From Pavlovales sp. CCMP2436 (lineage: Eukaryota > Haptophyta > Pavlovophyceae > Pavlovales), in NCBI GenBank assembly GCA_026770615.1, contig MU631833.1:26133-38443 (forward strand): DNA of 12,311 nucleotides, given 5' to 3'. The notes below the pieces were generated by a model. It saw only the letters and a program-made list of their open reading frames with translations. It was not told where the DNA came from and made no database searches. Positions 6,335 through 12,311 of this stretch are shown one piece after another. The translations under genes were made by a program, and so were the position numbers. Every line of letters begins with the position of its first letter. The stretch's first letter is position 1.

Positions 6335-6649
6335 CTATTTTTTTTCAAATTTATTGGTCAGGAGTTTACCAGCCGCTCCAGTAGTGCTTGCAACGGATCC
6401 GGCGAGTCCGACCGTGTTCATCATCGACTTTCCTACACCTACGAGACCTTGAACGACGGGTATATTCTTTAAAACAGGTATAGGTTCTGCGAGTCTCAGT
6501 GCCTGGTGACCGATGTCGGCTACTTGCTGAGCGGCCTTCCCTGCGCCTGCAAGAAACGTGCTCGTGAAGCGACCGATGCTGCCTATTCCGGCCCCGGCAG
6601 TGCGTCCGATGTGCTTTGCTCCCTGCGATAGACGTCCGAACAGTCCCAT
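6335..6649 (-). CDS. Small Gly/Ala-rich virion-associated protein (putative)
   Basis: The first ATG is at 6649 (MGLFGRLSQG; an in-frame GTG lies at 6673), giving 104 aa. The sequence is basic at both ends, rich in Gly, Ala and Val, with amphipathic or mildly hydrophobic helices (Gly-Ala-Gly-Ile-Gly-Ser-Ile-Gly; Val-Val-Gln-Gly-Leu-Val-Gly-Val-Gly) and a Lys-rich tail. It is immediately upstream of the capsid gene and probably co-transcribed. The composition suggests a membrane-interacting or core-cementing virion peptide, but I do not recognise a family. Confidence 0.6.
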   Translation of the reverse strand: MGLFGRLSQGAKHIGRTAGAGIGSIGRFTSTFLAGAGKAAQQVADIGHQALRLAEPIPVLKNIPVVQGLVGVGKSMMNTVGLAGSVASTTGAAGKLLTNKFEKK

Positions 6650-6697
6650 TTTGATTGGTGGTAACAGTCCCACATATTTTCCTTGTATATAATCATA
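6650..6697. promoter_or_regulatory. Bidirectional promoter region
   Basis: Only 48 bp separate the ATG of the leftward capsid-cluster gene from the ATG at 6698 of the rightward ATPase cluster. It holds TATATAAT (about 6686-6693) just before the rightward start and little else, so initiation for both virion-gene clusters must be packed here or extend into the coding sequences. Confidence 0.45.
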
Positions 6698-7003
6698 ATG
6701 TCGGAAACCCCAACGTGCAATCCTGTCACCGAAGATCAGTCAACCTGCCTCTCGATCCAAGTCGCCGACCAGTCGACGCAGACGGCTAAAAAAAAGGCAA
6801 CACCCGGTCAGATTCGTGCACTCGCCGCCGCACGTGATCGATACAATGCCGAGAGAACGCACCACAAGATGGAAAAACTTAGGCTGAAGCTACTCGGTTA
6901 CTGCATACCAGGCATTCCACCGTCGTTACCACCCGTCCACACTCCTATTCCAATAACCACACCCGTGACGCCACCCAGAGAGAATTATATCCGCTACTGC
7001 TAA
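6698..7003 (+). CDS. Small basic PLV protein upstream of the ATPase
   Basis: Start at ATG 6698 (MSETPTC), 101 aa; the frame is open to 6683 on an upstream ATG, but the later start leaves a normal leader after TATATAAT. The N-terminal 25 residues are polar, followed by a basic helix (Lys-Lys-Lys-Ala-Thr-Pro-Gly-Gln-Ile-Arg-Ala-Leu-Ala-Ala-Ala-Arg) and a Pro-rich C-terminus. The pattern of Lys...Gln..Ala-Leu-Ala..Arg is seen in short basic proteins of many large DNA viruses and PLVs, whose roles are mostly unknown (DNA binding is an inference). It ends 5 bp before the ATPase ATG. Confidence 0.65.
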   Translation: MSETPTCNPVTEDQSTCLSIQVADQSTQTAKKKATPGQIRALAAARDRYNAERTHHKMEKLRLKLLGYCIPGIPPSLPPVHTPIPITTPVTPPRENYIRYC

Positions 7004-7008
7004 CCACG

Positions 7009-7731
7009 ATGAGTCCTCCAACGGTTATCGAGGAGTTTAACGACATAAAAATCCACACACCTACGTTTTTGTGCGATACGCCGTACCACGACGTCCCTCG
7101 CCCGCTACCCCAGAACCACAGCTTTATAGCTTTTATCGGACCGCCACGCAGCGGAAAAAGCAGTCTCAGCACCGCATTTTTGACCCAGCAGCATCCACCT
7201 ATTTTCATCAATCAATTCAATCGCGTGTTCGTGCTCGTGCCTCAGGGATCGTTCGAGTCGATGAAGGACAACCCATTCAAGGGTTATCACTCACTCGCAC
7301 ATGAGTTTATTAGCGAGATTCTCAGTGAAATCATTGCTTGCTGCGAGGTGTCGGCAAAGGTGAGCAAGGAGAGTCTGCTGCTCATTAATGATTTTATGAC
7401 CTCGTTGAAGGACTCTTCGTTGAGAAAGCAACTCGAGCAAACGATCGCAAATCGTCGTCATCTGAGGCTTTCCGTGTGGGTCATTTCTCAAACGTTTAAT
7501 GCACTGCCGCTCAGCACGCGCAAACTGCTCTCACACATCGCACTGTTAAAATCAGCAAATTTGAAGGAGATCGAGAATGTTCGGTCGGAGCTTGTACCCC
7601 GTTCGCGAGAGGAGTTTGATGTTATTTATCGGCATATTTCCAAGGTAGGCAGCGACCCTCATGCCTTCATGTGGATCTATGTTGGGTCGGGTGAGATCTA
7701 TAATCGGTTTACCAGATTGGTGGTAACTTAA
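7009..7731 (+). CDS. Genome-packaging ATPase (FtsK/HerA type)
   Basis: P-loop ATPase that would drive viral DNA into preformed capsids; a hallmark gene of PLVs, virophages and related viruses. In the 240-aa product, Walker A is GPPRSGKS (44-51), Walker B is Leu-Leu-Leu-Ile-Asn-Asp (123-128) with Asn where many relatives have Asp, and the sensor region is Asn-Arg-Arg-His...Val-Trp-Val-Ile-Ser-Gln (148-161), ending in the conserved Gln. Length and motif order fit this family. The frame is intact. It is preceded by the small basic gene (5-bp gap) and followed by the 82-aa gene, whose ATG begins 2 bp after its stop, so the three genes are likely one transcription unit. Confidence 0.88.
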   Translation: MSPPTVIEEFNDIKIHTPTFLCDTPYHDVPRPLPQNHSFIAFIGPPRSGKSSLSTAFLTQQHPPIFINQFNRVFVLVPQGSFESMKDNPFKGYHSLAHEFISEILSEIIACCEVSAKVSKESLLLINDFMTSLKDSSLRKQLEQTIANRRHLRLSVWVISQTFNALPLSTRKLLSHIALLKSANLKEIENVRSELVPRSREEFDVIYRHISKVGSDPHAFMWIYVGSGEIYNRFTRLVVT

Positions 7732-7733
7732 AA

Positions 7734-7982
7734 ATGACAAACACCATTACAAACAGCATGACGCACTTTGCTAATCACGAAAAACACAACAATCAATACA
7801 TGAATCCATACGCCATCCAGCCATCCGACCCTCGACCGCGCTCCACATACTACACGACCCCAGACGGGAATCCCTATGTCGGGGCTATGTTTCGCCTTTG
7901 GCCGTCCAAGGATATGTGGACTGGGGTACAACTTGACGAGTCGTCAGTGAAACTCTCTCTGCACAAGAAACCAATTTTATAG
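7734..7982 (+). CDS. Hypothetical 82-aa protein downstream of the ATPase
   Basis: Function not recognised. The ATG is 2 bp after the ATPase stop (TAAAAATG). The N-terminus is rich in Asn, Thr and His. The middle has a Pro/Arg segment (Pro-Ser-Asp-Pro-Arg-Pro-Arg-Ser), then Tyr-Tyr-Thr-Thr-Pro-Asp-Gly-Asn-Pro-Tyr and a Trp-Pro-Ser-Lys-Asp-Met-Trp motif. There is no membrane segment. Position inside the packaging/virion cluster suggests a structural or assembly role; this is inference from context. Confidence 0.6.
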   Translation: MTNTITNSMTHFANHEKHNNQYMNPYAIQPSDPRPRSTYYTTPDGNPYVGAMFRLWPSKDMWTGVQLDESSVKLSLHKKPIL

Positions 7983-7996
7983 ACTATAGCGTCCCC

Positions 7997-9049
7997 ATGC
8001 CTGAATCTGCCCCAGAACCTTATAGAAGCGAGCTTGCTGTATTAAACGTAGGATACGGCATACCAGAAGTGACGATCACATCAGACCCGTCCCTCAAGAA
8101 CTATATAAGCCTGCGCGACGCTCCATTTCTTGCTCAAAGGCTTTCAATGGGAATTCAACCTGCCGCATTCGAGGGAGCACGTGCGGTGGACGCCACGGGC
8201 TTTGTCGCATCGTCAAATTTCTCTCAGCAATCGGGACTGCTGAATATGGCCGGATCTGTCACTGCACCGCCTACGTACGTCGTCCAGCAAGTTCCTGGTG
8301 CTCGTCAGATTTTCAATCCAATGGCACCGGTAATATCATCGGTTGCAGTGCCTAAAATACCAATCACGACCCAAGCCGGTCCGAGTGCATCGCCGGTGAC
8401 ACCGACTAGGGGAAGCAGGAAGTCTCCGTCGATGCCGTCTAAACCCGTCGAAGAGGCTATGACTGTCACCGGTGTCCCAGTAACTAAATCAAATCCGCAT
8501 CCTTCACCGTACATAACCGGCGAAGACATAGGGGCCGCTAGTGCTCTCACGCAGGCTGCTGAGATGTCAGCTGTGCGTGAGTCGGATGAGGTTGCACACC
8601 TAAAATCACAGGCGCCTGCATGGGTCGAGTTGCAACGTCCGACACTGCGTACGATTGATCTTCTCGCAGTCCAAGACCTAACCCAATTCATAGCTGATAC
8701 GAGAGACCAGTACCGCCTCGCCTATCTAGCGAATGCACAAATACCTCCGAATAGGTACTCTCTGATCTTCATCAGCCTGACCGCTGTGCGCAACCTCGTG
8801 ATGAATGAGCACAATATCCAAAAAGCAAGACAGCTTCACGAGCAGGATGCTCTTCAGACGACCGCGAGCCGCTTCAAACAGAGCGGCAAGGCAAAGAGTA
8901 TCGACCAGAAACGTGTCGACGATGCACTTCTGTTGGTCGCGGAAAAGAAGGTCAAGGCAGCTGCAGTTCGGAAGCAGCAACGACAGGAAGCCGCAGCAAG
9001 GAGGACCATTGCAGACACGCTTACGGGATTCAGCCGTGGAGCACCGTAG
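7997..9049 (+). CDS. Putative virion structural protein, 350 aa
   Basis: Not assigned to a family. ATG at 7997 (MPESAPEPYR), 14 bp after the previous gene. It shows three regions. Residues 1-100 have mixed strands and loops (Val-Leu-Asn-Val-Gly-Tyr-Gly; Asp-Ala-Pro-Phe-Leu-Ala-Gln-Arg). Residues 100-180 are Pro/Ser/Thr/Val-rich and probably flexible. Residues 190-350 are helical, ending in a strongly charged Ala/Lys/Arg/Gln segment (Lys-Lys-Val-Lys-Ala-Ala-Ala-Val-Arg-Lys-Gln) that could be a coiled coil or DNA-binding tail. It closes the rightward virion cluster, is intact, and is the last gene of the viral block. A minor capsid role is possible, but I could not see a jelly-roll pattern. Confidence 0.7.
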   Translation: MPESAPEPYRSELAVLNVGYGIPEVTITSDPSLKNYISLRDAPFLAQRLSMGIQPAAFEGARAVDATGFVASSNFSQQSGLLNMAGSVTAPPTYVVQQVPGARQIFNPMAPVISSVAVPKIPITTQAGPSASPVTPTRGSRKSPSMPSKPVEEAMTVTGVPVTKSNPHPSPYITGEDIGAASALTQAAEMSAVRESDEVAHLKSQAPAWVELQRPTLRTIDLLAVQDLTQFIADTRDQYRLAYLANAQIPPNRYSLIFISLTAVRNLVMNEHNIQKARQLHEQDALQTTASRFKQSGKAKSIDQKRVDDALLLVAEKKVKAAAVRKQQRQEAAARRTIADTLTGFSRGAP

Positions 9050-9155
9050 CGCCGCCTTCCATGTGCCGCTGTCGTCCTCGTATCAGCCGCCCACATTCGA
9101 CTGACTATCACAGTTAATAATTACTAATTAGCCAGGTTCTTTGTCTTTTTATAAT
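9050..9155. other. Probable virus-host boundary zone
   Basis: Between the last viral gene and the polyadenylation signal of the host gene, composition changes from roughly balanced to GC-rich. A short AT-rich stretch lies at about 9112-9160. The viral terminal repeat cannot be recognised because the other end of the element is outside the window. Confidence 0.4.
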
Positions 9156-9158
9156 AAG

Positions 9159-9164
9159 TTTATT
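9159..9164 (-). terminator. Possible polyadenylation signal of the host gene
   Basis: AATAAA on the minus strand, 66 bp past the TAA of the thylakoid-protein gene. If used, the viral insertion begins to its left, in the 3' flank of that gene. Confidence 0.4.
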
Positions 9165-9229
9165 TGAAAGTGACTCGTTTTGCATTCTAGACCAGCGGCG
9201 CACCGCCAGCCACTGGGCAATCTGCAGGC

Positions 9230-9802
9230 TTAGGCGGTGGCGGAGGCGATGAACAGGTTGAGGTCCGTGTCCAGCTTGCTCACAAACCGCGCGATTGACT
9301 TGATCTTCTTGGCGGTGCGCACGCCGTCGCCCTTGAGCGTGATGAGCGAGTCGAGCTCGGAGAGGTCCTGGATCACGTTGCGGATGATGCGGTCGGACTG
9401 CTTCTGGTACTCTTCAGAGAAGATCGCGTTGACCGTGTTCATCGACGTGCGGAGCTCCGCGCGGTTGAAGGCCGCCACGGCAGGCTTGATGTCGGCCTGC
9501 CCGTTGGCGGTGAACTCGACATTGAGTGCCGTGGCCATCGCCGCGTACTTTGCGATCTTCTTTAGGTCGGTCTGCACCGCGCCCGAGGCGAGCACCTCCT
9601 TGTCGATCTCGGCCGCCGACGGCGCCGCGTCACCGAAACCCAGGTTGGTCAAATAGCCCGCACGCGAGGGCGCGACACCGACAAAGGCGGAGGCCGCGAC
9701 ACCCGCGACGGCCTGCGCGACGAAGCCGCGGCGGGCGGTCACCTGCGACAGCACCGGACCCTGCACCAGCGCCGAGGCGGAGATCACGAGCAAAGCGAGC
9801 AT
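9230..9802 (-). CDS. Thylakoid-lumen protein, PsbQ/Psb31-like helical bundle (putative)
   Basis: Nuclear gene of the host alga. It starts at the ATG at 9802, 190 aa. The first 15 residues are a hydrophobic signal peptide. Then Ala-Arg-Arg-Gly-Phe begins a second, Ala/Val-rich targeting segment with a twin Arg, ending in an Ala-Pro-Ser-Arg-Ala site at about residue 48, as expected for transport through secondary-plastid membranes into the thylakoid lumen. The mature part (about 140 aa) is almost all amphipathic helix (e.g. Asp-Leu-Lys-Lys-Ile-Ala-Lys-Tyr; Phe-Val-Ser-Lys-Leu-Asp-Thr-Asp-Leu). Size and helix content resemble the four-helix PSII extrinsic proteins PsbQ and Psb31, but the sequence similarity is not strong enough to name it. 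It is strongly GC-biased at third positions, unlike the viral genes. Confidence 0.6.
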   Translation of the reverse strand: MLALLVISASALVQGPVLSQVTARRGFVAQAVAGVAASAFVGVAPSRAGYLTNLGFGDAAPSAAEIDKEVLASGAVQTDLKKIAKYAAMATALNVEFTANGQADIKPAVAAFNRAELRTSMNTVNAIFSEEYQKQSDRIIRNVIQDLSELDSLITLKGDGVRTAKKIKSIARFVSKLDTDLNLFIASATA

Positions 9803-9960
9803 TGCTGCCGGGCGAGACGAGCGTCGCAGGGGGGGGGGTCAGGATGAACGTCGGCAGTCAGTGCAGGGTCTTGCTGCCGGGCAAGTGAGCGTCGCCGGGA
9901 ACGGGGAGGGGGGGGATGGGAGATAAGGGGTCAGAATGAACGTCAGCAGGGTCAGTCACG
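9803..9960. repeat. Degenerate tandem duplication with G-runs upstream of the thylakoid gene
   Basis: Two related blocks, each with TGCTGCCGGGC, a GAGCGTCGC step, a long G-run, then GGGTCAG(G/A)ATGAACGTC. They start near 9804 and near 9872. They occupy the likely promoter/5' leader of the host gene. The G-runs could form quadruplexes, but the copies differ enough that a simple old duplication is the safer reading. Confidence 0.55.
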
Positions 9961-10208
9961 GTCGGAAGTTCGCCCGGGCAAGACGCGCTAACCTAAGGAG
10001 AGCTGAACTTCTGCGTGATCTCGATCACGTTGATTGCAACATCTAGAAGAAAAATTAAAAAAGCGGTCGGTTTTGGCCGGCGGGAGAAGGGGAGGCAAGC
10101 CTGCCTGGGACGACCAAATGGGTACGGGACCTCCCTCTCAAACCACCCAACGGCCCTCCGCGCATTCCTCCGGATCGTCGCGTTCGACGCAGCTCCACTA
10201 CTTTTATC
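9961..10208. other. Intergenic region, host side
   Basis: Between the duplicated block upstream of the thylakoid gene and the first 286-bp repeat unit I see no supported gene; open frames here are short and lack features. Confidence 0.5.
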
Positions 10209-10780
10209 GGCCGTGCGCGCGCCGGTAGCGAGCGGCGTGCAGCGCTGCGCCTACCGCGCTCGAGAACCCAACCAAGCAGTGGTGGTTCTCACTGCCTATC
10301 TTTCCGAAATTTACACTCTAGGTCCCAGCCACTGCTGTCGAGCACACGTTCGCGTACTTGCTCGCGCCAGCCCCCTCGGCTAGCTGCAGGCTCCCATCCG
10401 CTCGTGCCGCGGCGGTAACTGCCGCTGTGCCCTCCGCGCTGTCTGGGTACCCTCGCTCCAGCTCGAGCTGCAGATCCGCGTCCGTCAGCGGTGCCGGCAC
10501 GGGCGCACCGGGAGCGAGCGGCGTGCAGCGCTGCCCCTACCGCGCTCGAGAACCCAACCAAGTAGTGGTAGTTCTCACTGCCTGTCTTTCCGAATTTTAC
10601 ACTCCAGGTCCCAGCCACTGGCGCCGAGCGCACGTTTGCGTACTTGCTCGCGCCAGCCCCCTCGGCCTGCTGCATGCCTCTATCCGCTCGTGTCGCGGCA
10701 GTTACCGCCGCTGTACCCTCCGCGCTGTCTGGGTACCCTCGCTCCAGCTCGAGCCGCAGATCCGCGTCCGTCAGCGGTGC
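10209..10780. repeat. 286-bp tandem duplication (two units)
   Basis: Unit 1 (about 10209-10494) and unit 2 (about 10495-10780) align throughout with scattered substitutions; matching landmarks such as AGCGAGCGGCGTGCAGCGCTGC (its first bases at 10227 and 10513) and GTTCTCACTGCCT are 286 bp apart. 286 is not a multiple of three, so the duplication changes the reading frame. Confidence 0.85.
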
Positions 10781-11476
10781 CGCCTTCAGTGATTCCGGTA
10801 CTGTCGGAATGCGGCGCGCAATGTGGAGCGCGGCGCCGGCCGTGCTGAGGAACCCACCCACGAAGGACGACCGTACTCCGTAGCTCTGTACGCACACGTT
10901 GTAGACGAGCACGCCGCCCGGACGCAGCAGCCGCCGCACGTGCTTGAAGCCGATCACACCTTCGCCCTCTTCGAGGTTCAGCCCTTCCAGCTGCGCCATG
11001 TACTCAGCCGCCTGCCTCTCGAGCGTCAATTCCTCCACGTCGTCCAGAGGGGCAGGGACGAACGGGCCATGCGCAATTATCCAGCGTGCTGCGTTTAGTG
11101 CGGCGCCGCCTGCGCTGACGAACCCGGACGCGACGCAACTCGGGAGTGAGACCACGTACGTTGCCGCAGCTCCAGTGTCGGCGGAGGCGTTGCGCGTCAC
11201 GTGATTGTCGCGCGCGTGCGCCATCTCAGCCAGCAGCCCAGCATCGGCGCCCGACTGCATGGCGTAAGCCTCGGCGAAGTCCTGTTCGACGTGAACGACA
11301 GCGAGAGCGGCGGTCGTGGTCGGAGCGACGCGCAACGACGATGCTCCACGCGAGGCGAGGATCGCCGCGTCGTGACCAAGGTGCACCACAGCGCGCGACT
11401 TGCTGCCCGCAATCCCCCCCCCCCCGCTCTCGGCCTCGCCCTCGAAGTTGGCAGCACCAGGGCCGGCCTTGCCCAT
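10289..11476 (-). pseudogene. GC-rich host gene with internal repeats, reading frame disrupted
   Basis: Not recognised. The frame is open from about 11536; the first ATG is at 11476 (MGKAGPGAAN). The product has a repeating theme of Gly-Phe-(Val/Leu/Ser)-Ser...Gly-Ala-Ala-Leu-(Asn/His)-x-Ala-Arg followed by a Leu-Thr/Asp-Asp-x-Asp-Leu...Leu-Glu stretch, seen at least three times. One segment, Val-Arg-Arg-Leu-Leu-Arg-Pro-Gly-Gly-Val-Leu-Val-Tyr-Asn, resembles a SAM-methyltransferase motif, but the rest of such a domain is not evident. After the junction of the 286-bp units (about 10500) the original frame is lost: the same protein pattern continues in the other frame at 10318-10500 and ends at a TAG (10318-10320) where the sister unit has TGG. 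This may be a decaying gene or one exon of a larger gene. Confidence 0.45.
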
Positions 11477-11518
11477 CTTGAATTTGACTCCACTACTCCC
11501 GTCAAACTGCGGTTCCAC

Positions 11519-11591
11519 TTTGTGGCTCGATTCCGTTTAGCGCAATCAGTTCAAAAATAGAACGAATTAACACTGCCCAGTTGTCACTCTC
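11519..11591. other. Spacer between the repeat gene and the MITE relative
   Basis: Upstream flank of the repeat-containing gene; short AT-richer patch, no gene seen. Confidence 0.4.
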
Positions 11592-11728
11592 GGGTCGAAA
11601 TCCGAATTAGTGGCGCGATTCCGCACTGGGGAGGGGGAAAAGTTGTGGGCGGGACGAAGTAGTAGACATTCTTCGCCCCTGCGCGCTAAGTACCAATAGC
11701 TGTTGTCAAATAGATCCCTTCTCGACGG
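11592..11728 (+). mobile_element. Partial second copy of the MITE family
   Basis: These 137 bp align without gaps to the reverse complement of 550-686, the right end of the element in the polymerase gene; I count about 15 mismatches, and the terminal 44 bp are identical. The copy starts exactly at the inverted-repeat terminus (GGGTCGAAATCC). Similarity stops at 11728 and no matching far end is found in the window, so the copy is truncated or belongs to a longer, different family member. It sits in host-type sequence. Confidence 0.85.
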
Positions 11729-11826
11729 CCGGCTCTTAGAATAGGCGTAACGTACGGAGAATATTCGTGGGGCCCCGGGCCCCCGGCCGTAAGTTATCCG
11801 TGGGGCCCTGAGAGAGAGTTAACAGT

Positions 11827-11990
11827 GCGGCGCGCGCGTAGCGCGCGCCGCGCCGTTAATTGGATATTTATATGTAATAAACACGATTATTAGTTGCGCG
11901 CGTAGCGCGCAACTTCGCGCGCGCGCAGCGCGCGCGCGCCTCGCGGCGCGCGCGGAGCGCGCGCAGCGCGCGCAGCTCGCGCGTTTGCAA
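11827..11990. repeat. Cluster of GCGC palindromes with GTA loops
   Basis: Two clear hairpins share the layout (GC)n-GTA-(GC)n: one around 11827-11851 and one at 11893-11913 (GTTGCGCGC-GTA-GCGCGCAAC). They are followed by further CGCG/GCGC palindromes up to about 11990. Stems are nearly perfect. Confidence 0.8.
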
Positions 11991-12238
11991 GCTTAAAAGA
12001 TGCGCACGGCCCTAATCAACACTACCTCAAATTCTCAAAGCTAACAGAGCTGATGGCCAGGAGTTATGGCCATTACCATTTTATTAGTTCATATATTATT
12101 ATAATACTAACTAAGTACTAAGTAACTAATTAATTATTTTCGAACTTTTCTAATGTGCGCACGTAGCTGCGGGTGCGGCGCGGCGTGCGCGCGCAGTGCG
12201 CCGCGTAGCTGCGCGGGGCGTGTGGCGCGAACGTCAGC

Positions 12239-12274
12239 GTGTACCGGGCAGCCAGAGTGTACCGGGCAGCCTCG
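12239..12274 (+). repeat. 18-bp tandem repeat, two units
   Basis: GTGTACCGGGCAGCC occurs twice, 18 bp apart, near the right edge, in host-type sequence. Confidence 0.7.
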
Positions 12275-12311
12275 GCTTTGTGTTGCGGTGCTTCTGCACC
12301 ACTTTGCTCTG

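Larger units (their letters stand above)
11740..12311. other. Gene-free repetitive host sequence
   Basis: No gene seen. It contains GC-only palindromes with GTA or CA loops (about 11827-11990), an AT-rich segment (about 12080-12150) and a short tandem repeat near 12239. Confidence 0.6.

Noticed and set aside
9237..9656. Long plus-strand open frame opposite the thylakoid protein
   Set aside because: A shadow of a GC-rich gene; the minus strand shows a bipartite targeting sequence and coherent helices.
10823..11560. Several plus-strand open frames in the GC-rich right part
   Set aside because: They are Arg/Pro/Ala-rich translations typical of antisense frames in GC-rich coding DNA.
550..11728. 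A pair of 137-bp inverted repeats that could be read as the terminal inverted repeats of one 11.2-kb element
   Set aside because: The left copy is the end of a 453-bp MITE with its own partner end and target duplication, the polymerase gene continues to the left of it, and the span includes host-type genes. Two dispersed copies of one MITE family explain it better.

Overview
The window looks like a nuclear contig of a GC-rich, plastid-bearing microalga (a haptophyte or stramenopile would fit) that carries most of one end of an integrated polinton-like virus (PLV)/virophage-related element. The virus assignment rests on three hallmark genes read from the sequence: a transposon/virus-type family-A-like DNA polymerase (TVpol), a double-jelly-roll-type major capsid protein, and an FtsK/HerA-type genome-packaging ATPase. 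The algal assignment rests on a gene for a lumen-targeted, PsbQ-like photosystem protein next to the viral block and on the much more GC-rich composition to the right of about 9.15 kb.

Layout. 1-1744 (+): 3' part of the TVpol gene, which enters from the left edge, has an in-frame TAG at 94 and is interrupted by a 453-bp miniature transposon (234-686) with 23-bp terminal inverted repeats and a CATG target duplication. 1805-3372 (+): four small genes; the first two are paralogues that share an upstream motif, and the fourth has a tandem MFAPS repeat. 3442-6649 (-): class-3 lipase with a full Ser-Asp-His triad, an uncertain ORF, a GIY-YIG-type nuclease, the capsid gene (split by a 187-bp insertion with 10-bp direct repeats), and a small Gly/Ala-rich protein. 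6698-9049 (+): small basic protein, packaging ATPase, an 82-aa protein and a 350-aa putative structural protein. The viral block ends between 9050 and about 9155.

9230-9802 (-): host thylakoid-lumen protein. About 10.2-11.5 kb (-): GC-rich repeat-containing gene, apparently decaying, with a 286-bp tandem duplication that shifts frame. 11592-11728: second, partial copy of the transposon family found in TVpol. 11740-12311: no gene seen; GC palindromes, an AT-rich patch and a short tandem repeat.

Together the virion genes (capsid, ATPase, small proteins) form a divergent cluster around a bidirectional promoter region near 6650-6697, and the replication and accessory genes lie to the left. The nonsense codon and two insertions in essential genes suggest that this copy is a decaying endogenous virus, unless the insertions are removed at RNA level or by excision. 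No integrase, helicase, protease or penton gene was recognised; these may lie to the left of the window.
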